Source: Desulfobacterales bacterium (lineage in GTDB: Bacteria; Desulfobacterota; Desulfobacteria; Desulfobacterales; RPRI01). Taken from it: a stretch of 7,415 bases of DNA. The notes beneath the pieces are model-generated. The model saw only the letters and a list, made by a program, of their open reading frames with translations, had not been told where the DNA came from and made no database searches. Positions 1 to 5,212 of this stretch are shown piece after piece. Every line of letters starts with the position of its first letter. Within the stretch, counting starts at the first letter, position 1. Position numbers and translations under genes: made by a program. The DNA lies in assembly GCA_020052975.1 (NCBI GenBank), contig JAGVOC010000141.1, positions 1-7,415 of the forward strand. Direction: 5' to 3'.

Positions 1-33
1 ACGCTATGAGATGTTTTTCCTAATTCCATAATC

Positions 34-54
34 GCGGTATATATCACCGCTTTT
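34..54. terminator. Possible weak terminator hairpin
   Basis: GCGGT (34-38) and ACCGC (46-50) form a 5-bp GC-rich stem around a 7-nt loop, followed by TTTT (51-54). This could end a gene lying left of the window on the + strand. The stem and T-run are both short, and the hairpin sits right against the REP-like palindrome at 56-78, so it may simply belong to that repeat unit. Confidence 0.3.
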
Positions 55-55
55 A

Positions 56-78
56 ACCCCGCCGCAAGCGGACGGGGT
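56..78 (-). repeat. REP-like palindrome, copy 3 (degenerate)
   Basis: The stretch pairs ACCCCG with CGGGGT and CCG with CGG around CAAG, leaving one bulged A. On the minus strand it shares the 13-nt string GCTTGCGGCGGGG exactly with the hairpin at 1567-1598, so it is a diverged, inverted member of the same family. It lies 4 bp upstream of the point where recognisable HicB sequence begins. Confidence 0.6.
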
Positions 79-82
79 ATTG

Positions 83-190
83 AAAATCATAATAAAAAGA
101 ATCCGTGAGGCTATTGAACTTTGCCTTGAAGTTGAAGATCCTGTAACTAATGAATTTGTAGGAATCCAGCGGGTCGCCGTTTTTATATGA
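83..190 (+). pseudogene. HicB-like antitoxin, C-terminal remnant
   Basis: The frame ending in TGA at 188-190 reads KIIIKRIREAIELCLEVE..., then EFVGIQRVAV, 35 residues in all. In the HicB-like (UPF0150) antitoxin fold, the helix 'IREAIELCLE' follows the beta-strands of the degenerate dsRBD-like domain, and 'EFVGIQRV' is typical of the tail of one HicB subgroup. The N-terminal strands that should come first are missing; a degenerate REP-like palindrome sits at that point instead, and I see no start codon with a ribosome site. The final ATGA overlaps the start of the HicA remnant, which preserves the original hicB-hicA coupling. The family call rests on motif recall. Confidence 0.6.
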
Positions 191-361
191 GTACTTTCCC
201 ATCCGTAACTGGCGTTCGGCTTATACGAGCCTTGATCAAGGTGGATTTTGAAGTTGTCCGAACCAAAGGCAGTCATCTACATCTGGCTGGACGAGGATGC
301 ACGGGAAAATCGTAGCGCCCCTGTCAGCCGAGCGTTCCCATTCTCAATCAATAAATCTTGA
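187..361 (+). pseudogene. HicA-like mRNA interferase, frameshifted remnant
   Basis: HicA toxins are small dsRBD-fold ribonucleases that cleave mRNA and depend on a conserved His in a 'GSH' motif. From ATG 187 the frame reads MSTFPSVTGVRLIRALIKVD, then FEVVRTKGSHLHL, a good match to the HicA N-terminal half including GSH (residues 28-30). It then runs off to TAG at 313-315 after 42 residues, against about 60-80 in the family. Shifting frame near 287 gives LDEDARENRSAPV and continues to TGA 359-361, which resembles the usual 'RHEDGR...VPV' strand. A single indel near 280-287 therefore probably killed the gene. The ATG overlaps the TGA of the hicB remnant by 4 nt. The decayed 3' end now carries the -35 element of the next TA operon. 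Confidence 0.65.
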
Positions 362-386
362 CCATAACCATATATGGTTATATTAT
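358..386 (+). promoter_or_regulatory. Sigma-70-like promoter of the RelE/XRE operon
   Basis: TTGACC (358-363) and TATTAT (381-386) are separated by exactly 17 bp, a good match to the sigma-70 consensus. The expected transcription start, about 6-8 nt after the -10, falls at 392-394. That is the toxin ATG itself, and no Shine-Dalgarno sequence precedes it. A leaderless toxin message is therefore predicted. Confidence 0.65.
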
Positions 387-390
387 AACC
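364..390. promoter_or_regulatory. Three-half-site operator of the TA promoter
   Basis: ATAACCATATATGGTTAT (364-381) is a perfect 18-bp palindrome that fills the whole promoter spacer. Its right arm is shared with a second perfect inverted repeat, GGTTATATTATAACC (376-390, central T), which covers the -10. The unit is thus three alternating half-sites: ATAACC (364-369), GGTTAT (376-381) and ATAACC (385-390). The natural ligand is the XRE antitoxin encoded at 627, alone or in complex with the toxin. Half-sites of unequal spacing are a layout suited to conditional cooperativity. The ligand assignment is inference. Confidence 0.7.
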
Positions 391-391
391 C

Positions 392-658
392 ATGCAATAT
401 AAGGTCAATATCAGAAAGAAAGCCCTCCGTGGGCTGGCAAAGCTGCCTGTAAGTGCTCAGAAGCTATTGTTTTTATTGATTGAGGACCTTAAAGCAGATG
501 GCCCGATTCAGAAAACTTGGCACAATTTTTCGCCCTTGGGAGATGATAGATACCACTGCCATTTAAATTATCGCTATGTGGCATGCTGGACTTACCGGCA
601 AGAGGAAATAGAAATAGAGGTGTATTATGTTGGCTCTCGTGAAAAAGCCCCGTATTGA
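392..658 (+). CDS. RelE/HigB-type toxin (ribosome-dependent mRNA interferase family)
   Basis: The 88-residue product has the size and layout of the RelE/ParE superfamily. It has an N-terminal strand (YKVNIRKKA), an amphipathic helix pair (residues about 11-37, 'LRGLAKLPVSAQKLLFLLIE'), and a beta-sheet core holding 'RYHCHLNYRYVACWTY' (53-68) and 'IEIEVYYVGSREKAPY' (73-88). Members typically cleave mRNA in the ribosomal A site; basic and aromatic residues in the C-terminal sheet (R61, Y79, R83, Y88) are candidates for that role. The toxin precedes its antitoxin, as in HigBA, and overlaps it by 32 nt. The start is fixed by family alignment and by the promoter directly upstream; it lacks a ribosome site. 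No truncation is seen, so it is probably functional. The cleavage specificity cannot be read from sequence. Confidence 0.8.
   Translation: MQYKVNIRKKALRGLAKLPVSAQKLLFLLIEDLKADGPIQKTWHNFSPLGDDRYHCHLNYRYVACWTYRQEEIEIEVYYVGSREKAPY
616..629 (+). promoter_or_regulatory. Ribosome site fixing the antitoxin start inside the toxin gene
   Basis: AGAGG (616-620) lies 6 nt before ATG 627, inside the toxin reading frame. It supports ATG 627 over the in-frame GTG at 639. It also means the antitoxin has a stronger initiation signal than the toxin, which has none. Confidence 0.6.
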
Positions 659-986
659 GATATCCCTTCAAGGTGAGCATGTTAATGAACTCATTGATTG
701 GATAAGTAAAAAATTTGAAGTGAACATACTCTCATCCGAAGATTCTGAGAGCATAGCTATTGAAGAGACTGATTTCTGGAAAGAAATGCAGTCAAACAGA
801 ATTGGAAACCTTCTTTCGGCTGCCCGGCTAAAAGCTAACCTGTCACAGTCACAACTCGCCGATAGGCTCGGTATCCGCCAAAATATGATCAGTGACTACG
901 AAAGAGGCAAGCGCAGGCTTTCACCGGCAATGGCAAAACGGATAGCTGAAATTCTTCACTTCAAGGTTGACCGAATTTCGGAGTAA
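627..986 (+). CDS. XRE-family antitoxin of the RelE-type toxin
   Basis: The 119-residue product has two parts. Residues 1-57 form an N-terminal segment ('KPRIEISLQGEHVNELIDWI' then a DFWKEM motif) that probably binds and neutralises the toxin. Residues 58-116 form a Cro/C1-type helix-turn-helix: NLLSAARLKANLSQSQLADR, then LGIRQNMISDYERGKRRLS, with the recognition helix at about 84-92. It should neutralise the toxin and repress the operon through the palindromes at 364-390. The gene overlaps the toxin by 32 nt, so translation is probably coupled. The next gene starts 35 nt downstream with its own ribosome site and may be cotranscribed. Confidence 0.82.
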   Translation: MLALVKKPRIEISLQGEHVNELIDWISKKFEVNILSSEDSESIAIEETDFWKEMQSNRIGNLLSAARLKANLSQSQLADRLGIRQNMISDYERGKRRLSPAMAKRIAEILHFKVDRISE

Positions 987-1021
987 GACATGCAGCTATT
1001 AGGACATTTGGAGGATGAAAA

Positions 1022-1507
1022 ATGAACAAATTACGGGTTAAACGAATCATCTGTACTCATGAGGAAGAAATCAACGCTCCTCCTGATAAAATTTTTCCTC
1101 TCCTGTGTCCGGTGGAGGAATTGAAATGGATAGATAATTGGCGGTGCCAATTGGTGTACACTGATAGCGGAGTGAACGAAAACAACTGCATTTTCAGAGA
1201 GGATATATCCGGAGCTGTTCTATTTGATTATCCCGTCACAATAACATGGATAACAATTTTGTATGATCCTGACTCACACCTTCAATTTGTTTTGGTGTGT
1301 GGAGAAAAGGCGATCATCAAATTTGACGTTGAACTCAGAGATAAAGGCAATGGCATTTCATCCGTCCAATTCAAATTCACTTTTACTCCTTTGAAGGAGG
1401 ATGCCGTTGAATTAACTTCTGAAGAAAAGCTCATGACTATTCTTACCTTCCTCGCAATTTCCCTCAAGCATTATTGTGAAACTGGAAAACTTTTAAAAAT
1501 GAGTTGA
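1022..1507 (+). CDS. SRPBCC (START/Bet v1-fold) family protein
   Basis: This 161-residue soluble protein opens with a strand followed by 'EEEINAPPDKIFPLLCPVEE' (residues about 14-33), the usual entry to the SRPBCC helix-grip fold ('I.AP.ekvFpll.pv'). Alternating strands follow (CIFREDISG, VTITWITILYD, HLQFVLVCGEKAIIKFDVEL, ISSVQFKFTFTPL), and a long C-terminal helix spans about 135-158. Such proteins bind hydrophobic ligands in an internal cavity; the ligand here is unknown. The start has a clear GGAGG at 1010-1014. There is no signal peptide or membrane segment. It lies 35 nt after the antitoxin gene, but nothing ties it functionally to the TA pair. It is about the usual length and looks intact. 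Confidence 0.7.
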   Translation: MNKLRVKRIICTHEEEINAPPDKIFPLLCPVEELKWIDNWRCQLVYTDSGVNENNCIFREDISGAVLFDYPVTITWITILYDPDSHLQFVLVCGEKAIIKFDVELRDKGNGISSVQFKFTFTPLKEDAVELTSEEKLMTILTFLAISLKHYCETGKLLKMS

Positions 1508-1566
1508 GCACCTGTAATTTCATAGATAATGATAAAATTCATGACAATTTGAACCGAAACAGCGAG

Positions 1567-1598
1567 CGCATTCCCCGCTGCTTGCGGCGGGGAATGCG
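1567..1598. repeat. REP-like hairpin, copy 1
   Basis: A 32-nt inverted repeat with arms CGCATTCCCCGCTGC and GCGGCGGGGAATGCG flanks a TT centre. It is fully paired if one T-G pair is allowed. The flanks repeat GAGCG on both sides. No T-run follows, so it is not a classical terminator. The core matches copy 2 (1633-1665) at 17 of 20 positions and the inverted relic at 56-78 over 13 nt. Confidence 0.75.
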
Positions 1599-1632
1599 AG
1601 CGAATTAAAAACAGACACTATTTCCTACGGTC

Positions 1633-1665
1633 GAAGATTCCCCGTAGCTTGCTGCGGGGAGCTTC
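1633..1665. repeat. REP-like hairpin, copy 2
   Basis: The core CCCCGTAGCTTGCTGCGGGG (1640-1659) is self-complementary around TT, with outer arms GAAG (1633-1636) and CTTC (1662-1665). It has the same orientation as copy 1 and is 35 nt from it end to end. It ends 34 nt before the start of the methyltransferase pseudogene. Confidence 0.75.
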
Positions 1666-1699
1666 AATTCGATAGTAGATGATTCTTTGAAGAGGAAGT

Positions 1700-1871
1700 A
1701 TGAATAAAGCATACGTTCACAGCTATGATTGAGGGTGTCCGTGGATCGGCGATAAAGGCAGGAATAGTTGAACAAGGCATTTTTGAAAAATGAATCAGGG
1801 AGTTATACCGAACTTCAGAGTCGGATGGAGTATTCTGTTATACTTTCTTTAAGGCAATTGGAAAGAAATGA
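1700..1871 (+). pseudogene. Class I SAM-dependent methyltransferase, internally deleted
   Basis: ATG 1700, preceded by AGAGGAAG (1691-1698), reads MNKAYVHSYD and stops at TGA 1730-1732. One frame over, from 1731, the sequence reads EGVRGSAIKAGIVEQGIFEK, an in-frame TGA (1791-1793), then IRELYRTSESDGVFCYTFFK and AIGKK before TGA 1869-1871. The first piece resembles the N-terminus, and the second the C-terminal about 45 residues ('EGIR.LYRT.E.DGVFCYTFFK'), of one UbiE/Methyltransf_11-like family of about 270 residues. Everything between, including the SAM-binding 'E.G.G.G' motif, is gone. The TGA at 1791 replaces what is normally a Gly codon (GGA to TGA). The gene is dead. The family link rests on motif recall. 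Confidence 0.65.
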
Positions 1872-1927
1872 TTTTCGAACAATCAGCTGAAACTGACGTG
1901 TGCAGGCGCGTCGGTTGATCCGAAACG

Positions 1928-2413
1928 TTATTTAAACCTTTCATCTGCTTTTATCTCACGCATCTTATCAATCTTGTCAGTGAGCCACCCGATCCGTTCG
2001 GCTTTCTGATCGTCAAATTCCGGGACATAGGGCTTTATATCAAGCAGGGGAGTTCCATCCACAATATCTACATTCTGAATATAAAGCCTGTTTTTTTCAA
2101 TACCAACAAGCCGGACTATCGACAATCCGATTGAATTGGGGCGCCGGGGAGCCCTTGTTGCAAATACTCCCCGCAGTTTATCATCAAGAAACGGCACAAC
2201 CTCGAGAGAAAAACCCCTTGAAAGATGTAAATGGTAAAGCAAAATAATGTGAGAAAATCCATCGAGATCCTTAAGCCCGTTTTCAAATTCAGGTTTAATA
2301 TCAATGGTTCCTTCAATGCCCTTTGCAGCGGCAGGCTGAATCGGCATTTTTTTTGCCTCTTTAAAGGGAGAGTGAATAATACCTATCGGGTTGAATATTA
2401 TCTGCTTATCCAT
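1928..2413 (-). CDS. tsaA: TrmO/TsaA-family tRNA (t6A37) N6-methyltransferase
   Basis: The 161-residue product carries the hallmarks of the UPF0066/TsaA beta-barrel family: 'IGIIHSPFKEAKKMPIQP' (10-27), 'DLDGFSHIILLYHLH' (49-63), 'GVFATRAPRRPNSIGLS' (82-98) and 'DGTPLLDIKPYVPEFD' (119-134). TrmO uses SAM to methylate N6 of threonylcarbamoyl-adenosine 37 in tRNA-Thr (m6t6A); the R-A-P-x-R-P-N-x-I-G loop belongs to the SAM pocket. It is the short form, lacking the C-terminal extension of the E. coli protein (about 235 residues), as is common in archaea and many anaerobes. AGGAGG (complement of 2424-2429) lies 10 nt before the start. It is convergent with the methyltransferase relic and divergent from the diguanylate cyclase. 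Some family members may act on other RNAs. Confidence 0.85.
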   Translation of the reverse strand: MDKQIIFNPIGIIHSPFKEAKKMPIQPAAAKGIEGTIDIKPEFENGLKDLDGFSHIILLYHLHLSRGFSLEVVPFLDDKLRGVFATRAPRRPNSIGLSIVRLVGIEKNRLYIQNVDIVDGTPLLDIKPYVPEFDDQKAERIGWLTDKIDKMREIKADERFK

Positions 2414-2858
2414 TTCCTTTTAGCCTCCTGCTCCGGCAGATGATTTGCAATATGGTTTAAATTTTCCTAATTTTTTACCTGGTTTCCATTGTAACATCAA
2501 TGTTTAATCTTTTCGATCTAAAAGGCTTGCAGCTCATATAATCCTTCCCGAAGCAGAGAAACTGCGAAATCCCAAACACAACTTAACACATCAATATCAA
2601 TTGGTAAAACAGATTGTATTGCATATAGATAGGTGAAGACAGCAATTCCGGCGATTTGGCGATTGTGAAAAATCAGTAATTGGCATGAGTCCGAAAAAGC
2701 TGCTGATTTAAAATGGTAAACAGCATCTGATTGACCTACTTTCGATTTGACATTTTATTGGGTATCAGATAGTTTTTATATGGTTAAATAGGACTCCAAT
2801 AAAATCAATCCGTTTCTCTATCCAGCCGGCAACATATGCTGTTACAGAGGGGCATCAG
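2414..2858. other. Non-coding gap between divergent genes
   Basis: About 445 bp of AT-rich DNA separate trmO (minus) from the diguanylate cyclase (plus). I see a small hairpin CTGC-TCCG-GCAG (2428-2439) next to the trmO ribosome site and a possible promoter for the downstream gene (2747-2775). I recognised no coding relic on either strand, no repeat shared with the rest of the window and no RNA gene. Confidence 0.5.
2747..2775 (+). promoter_or_regulatory. Possible sigma-70 promoter of the diguanylate cyclase
   Basis: A perfect -35 TTGACA (2747-2752) is followed after 17 bp by TAGTTT (2770-2775), which keeps the TA...T pattern of a -10. It would give a 5' leader of about 75 nt. The -10 is weak, so this is tentative. 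Confidence 0.35.
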
Positions 2859-3926
2859 ATGAAAGATCAATCCAGGACAAATCAAGAACTCCTCGAAGAG
2901 AATGCCTTCTTAAAGAAGAATATCCAGGAATTGAAACACGCGGAATCAGAGCGCAAGCGGGCGGAGGAACAGATTCTCGTTGCCAATGAGAGACTTCAGT
3001 ATCTGCTGTCATCCACATCGGCGGTTATCTATACTGCGAAGCCTTTGGGAGAGTATGGAGCGACTTTCATAAGTGAGAATGTTGCCCGAATGGTTGGTTA
3101 TAATCCAGAGGAGTTCATCAGGGATTCAAATCTTTGGTTCGACCATGTCCACCCAGAAGATCAGCCGATCATTTCAGAGGAGGTGCCTAAGATATTTGAA
3201 AAAGAACTTCATACTTATGAATACCGTTTCAGATGTAAGGACGGCAGATATATCTGGATTAGCGATCAGATGAAGCTGGTTAGGGATAATGATGGAAATC
3301 CCATCGAAATCATAGGGTTCTGGTTAGACATCACCGAGCGCAAAAGGATGGAGGAGGAAATTCTTGCCCTTTCGATCACCGATCAGCTCACAGGCCTGCA
3401 TAACAGAAGAGGTTTTTTGTCTCTTGCGGAACAGCAGTTAAAGTTATCAAACAGGAAAAAGAATAGAATGCTGCTCTTTTTTGCTGATCTGGACTTGTTG
3501 AAATGGATTAACGATACGATGGGTCATGAGGAAGGAGATAAAGCACTAATTGAAGCAGCAACCGTATTCAAAGAGACCTTCAGAACCTCTGACATCATTG
3601 CTCGTCTGGGAGGAGATGAATATGCCGCCCTGACCGTTGATATAACCGAAACAAATTCCGAGATCCTTACTGCCAGGTTGCAGTCTCTGATTGACACACG
3701 AAACAATCAGGAAAACCGGAAATACAGACTTTCAATCAGCGTAGGCTGCTCTTACTATGATCCTGAAAATCCCTGTACCATTGATGATCTCATAGTGCGT
3801 GCGGACAAACTGATGTATGAGCAGAAGCAGAACAAGCAAAGGCTTCTCACGAAAAATGGCCTCCATTTCAACCAAATTATCAATAAATCGCCAACCTCGT
3901 CGAAAATGCAAGACTTCAAATCGTAA
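2859..3926 (+). CDS. PAS-GGDEF diguanylate cyclase
   Basis: The 355-residue protein should make cyclic di-GMP from two GTP. Residues 5-48 are a charged heptad-rich coiled coil. Residues about 45-165 form a PAS_3-type domain ('GYNPEEF', 'FDHVHPEDQP', 'YEYRFRCKDGRYIWISDQ') ending in the PAC signature 'GFWLDITERKRMEEE'. Residues 170-332 form the GGDEF domain, starting at 'SITDQLTGLHNRRGF'. D210 (in FADLD) and the GGDEY box (251-255) supply the metal and GTP site. RTSD at 242-245 lies exactly five residues before GGDEY, so the inhibitory c-di-GMP site is present. No transmembrane segment is seen, so it is cytosolic and the PAS domain senses an internal signal. GAGGGG (2846-2851) precedes the ATG by 7 nt. 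The last 20 residues or so are polar and outside any domain. Confidence 0.92.
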   Translation: MKDQSRTNQELLEENAFLKKNIQELKHAESERKRAEEQILVANERLQYLLSSTSAVIYTAKPLGEYGATFISENVARMVGYNPEEFIRDSNLWFDHVHPEDQPIISEEVPKIFEKELHTYEYRFRCKDGRYIWISDQMKLVRDNDGNPIEIIGFWLDITERKRMEEEILALSITDQLTGLHNRRGFLSLAEQQLKLSNRKKNRMLLFFADLDLLKWINDTMGHEEGDKALIEAATVFKETFRTSDIIARLGGDEYAALTVDITETNSEILTARLQSLIDTRNNQENRKYRLSISVGCSYYDPENPCTIDDLIVRADKLMYEQKQNKQRLLTKNGLHFNQIINKSPTSSKMQDFKS

Positions 3927-3952
3927 CTATTGATATTATTTCCAGAATATGA

Positions 3953-4105
3953 GATATTTATAACCAGATCTATGAGGTGCTGGGGGGTGAATTCAAAGAG
4001 TTCGGTGCATTTTACGAAGATAGAGATGTGGTGGTTGACGGCAATCTGGTTAGTTCCCGGGAAGAGGCCTTTGCACCTCTGCATTCTAATGTTTACGTGA
4101 GTTAG
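3953..4105 (+). pseudogene. DJ-1/PfpI-family C-terminal relic
   Basis: The open frame before TAG 4103-4105 reads YEVLGGEFKEFGAFYEDRDV, then VVDGNLVSSREEAF. 'VVVDGNLVSSR' is the signature of the last strand and turn of the PfpI/YhbO group of DJ-1 superfamily proteins (glyoxalase, chaperone or protease-like). After 'SSR' an intact protein would normally continue 'xPxDLPxF' and one final helix. Here it drifts to EEAFAPLHSNVYVS and stops. Nothing upstream matches the nucleophile-elbow cysteine region, and the frame is closed by TGA at 3950. There is no start or ribosome site. It lies between two intact genes as a short scar. Confidence 0.55.
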
Positions 4106-4135
4106 CGCACTAATGAAAAATTAGGGGAGGATGCT

Positions 4136-4363
4136 ATGAAGGAACAAATGAAAGAGCTGCAAAAACTCAAAGGGATAGGGGAAGTCCTATCGCGGCGCTT
4201 AGTCGAATCCAGCTATGACACAATTGCCAAGGTTGCTGCTGCAGAAAAAAAAGGGTTAGAGAGAATAGCGGGGATGAACCCGCAAAAGGTACAGTCTATC
4301 GTAACCCAAGCCAGGAAGATGACGGGGGAAGCTGAGAAAAGTCGGCACACATGGTTTAGGTGA
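4136..4363 (+). CDS. Small helix-hairpin-helix protein
   Basis: The 75-residue product begins with a short amphipathic helix and then has two tandem helix-hairpin-helix-like units. The first is 'LQKLKGIGEVLSRRLVES' (8-25), with the classic GIG hairpin, followed by 'YDTIAKVAAA'. The second is 'LERIAGMNPQKVQSIVTQAR' (41-60). This layout resembles the C-terminal (HhH)2 modules of RuvA, UvrC or DNA ligase that bind DNA backbone without sequence specificity. Here the module stands alone, so its partner is unknown. The start has a strong AGGGGAGG (4123-4130) 5 nt upstream. The last dozen residues are a basic polar tail. The DNA-binding role is inference from the fold. Confidence 0.7.
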   Translation: MKEQMKELQKLKGIGEVLSRRLVESSYDTIAKVAAAEKKGLERIAGMNPQKVQSIVTQARKMTGEAEKSRHTWFR

Positions 4364-4414
4364 CCTTGCCCCTTATCATGTACCAAGTTCAAATTGAGTC
4401 TCTTCTCTTGTAGC

Positions 4415-4434
4415 ATTGTGAATCACTGCACAAT
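4415..4434. promoter_or_regulatory. Inverted repeat upstream of small lipoprotein gene
   Basis: ATTGTG (4415-4420) and CACAAT (4429-4434) are perfect 6-nt arms with an 8-nt spacer, 55 nt before the lipoprotein start. The spacing fits an operator for a dimeric regulator. I could not place a convincing -35/-10 around it, so its role is open. Confidence 0.3.
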
Positions 4435-4489
4435 TCTGTGAGCAAGATTTAAGGCATGTTCATCCATTCGCAAAAGGAGATAAAAAATA

Positions 4490-4624
4490 ATGAAAAATGG
4501 TAAGAGTATCTTCGCCGTGTTGGCGATAATCGCCCTGATTGTGTGTCTATTGGGCTGCCAAGAGGGTCCGGTGGAGCGCGCCGGCAAGAAAATCGATAAG
4601 GCAGTAGAAGACATCAAGAAATAA
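4490..4624 (+). CDS. Entericidin-like small lipoprotein (44 aa)
   Basis: The product is a 44-residue lipoprotein: MKNGKSIFAVLAIIALIVCL, then LGCQEGPVERAGKKIDKAVE and DIKK. A lysine near the start, a hydrophobic core (about 7-20) and the lipobox LLGC (20-23) predict lipidation at C23, leaving a mature peptide of 22 residues. 'EGPxERAGKKIDKAVEDIKK' is an amphipathic helix resembling entericidin EcnA/EcnB and related tiny lipoproteins linked to envelope stress and stationary phase. AAAGGAGA (4473-4480) is 9 nt before the ATG. A weak stem (4629-4650) follows. It is likely real because start, ribosome site, lipobox and charge pattern all agree. The toxin role of entericidin should not be assumed here. 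Confidence 0.75.
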   Translation: MKNGKSIFAVLAIIALIVCLLGCQEGPVERAGKKIDKAVEDIKK

Positions 4625-4754
4625 TAGCCCTGGCAAAAAGATAGGCCAGGATATAAATCACCGTGATACCGGCCTCTCCCAAAGTTCCATCACGATGCGA
4701 GAGCTTTGCATAACCTCTGATTAAATGGTCTGGCATGGGTAATGGGCTTTGGCA

Positions 4755-5212
4755 TTTCGCAAGAAATTTTTAAGGAAACATATCAACGCCCCCTGATTGT
4801 CAACAAAGAGACACAGGCTGAGACGAAATCACGGCTTCGTGGTGGAATTTTACGTCAAAAAAATTTCCAAACGGTAGGGCAAGACCATTGAACTCATTCC
4901 GGCGAACGTAATGAATAGTATGCAAAATTATCACTGGCCCGGAAATGTCAGGGAGCTGGAAAACGTCCTTGAACGTGCTGTGATCAACTCGTAGGGTCCC
5001 AAGCTGCGTCTGGTCGATGAACTCAAGAAACCGCTCAAGGGTTTAAGTATAAGCCATAAACTTTGGAAGCGGTTGAGCGCGACTATATTGTCCAGACACT
5101 TGAACAGACCCAATGGAAAGTCGGCGGAAAAAACAGTGCAGCTGAAATCCTTGGGCTCGACCGCAGCACCTTGCGCGCTCGCATGCGTAAACTCAATATC
5201 CGAAAAGCCTGA
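4755..5212 (+). pseudogene. NtrC-family sigma-54 activator, decayed C-terminal half
   Basis: From 4842 the frame reads VEFYVKKISKR, TAG (4875), GKTIELIPANVMNSMQNYHW, PGNVRELENVLERAVINS, TAG (4992), GPKLRLVDELKKPLKGLSIS. These are the end of the AAA+ domain, with the 'WPGNVRELENV' motif. Near 5058-5060 the frame moves by one base (an apparent lost A), and TLEAVERDYIVQTLEQTQWK continues with 'NSAAEILGLDRSTLRARMRK' to TGA 5210-5212, which is the Fis-type DNA-binding helix-turn-helix. Upstream, 4755-4787 resembles the 'FRKDLFYRIN' motif and 4800-4841 a degraded 'RLxDDIPLLVE', with further indels. The ATPase core (Walker A/B, GAFTGA) and the receiver are absent. At least two stops and several shifts make it dead. 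Confidence 0.75.

Noticed and set aside
3755..4084. Minus-strand 109-codon frame across the end of the diguanylate cyclase.
   Set aside because: Half of it is antisense to the GGDEF domain and the rest antisense to the PfpI relic; no ribosome site or known motif.
4629..4650. CCTGGC/GCCAGG stem right after the 44-residue lipoprotein gene, as an intrinsic terminator.
   Set aside because: The 10-nt loop is large and no T-run follows; at most a weak RNA structure.
4750..4765. TGGCAT...GCAAG near the NtrC relic as a -24/-12 sigma-54 promoter.
   Set aside because: The GG-to-GC spacing is wrong, and the bases belong to the decayed 'FRKDL' coding motif.
4875..4994. Two in-frame TAG codons might be read through (amber suppression or pyrrolysine).
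   Set aside because: The same relic also has a frameshift at 5058-5060, indels upstream and no ATPase core, so simple decay explains the stops.
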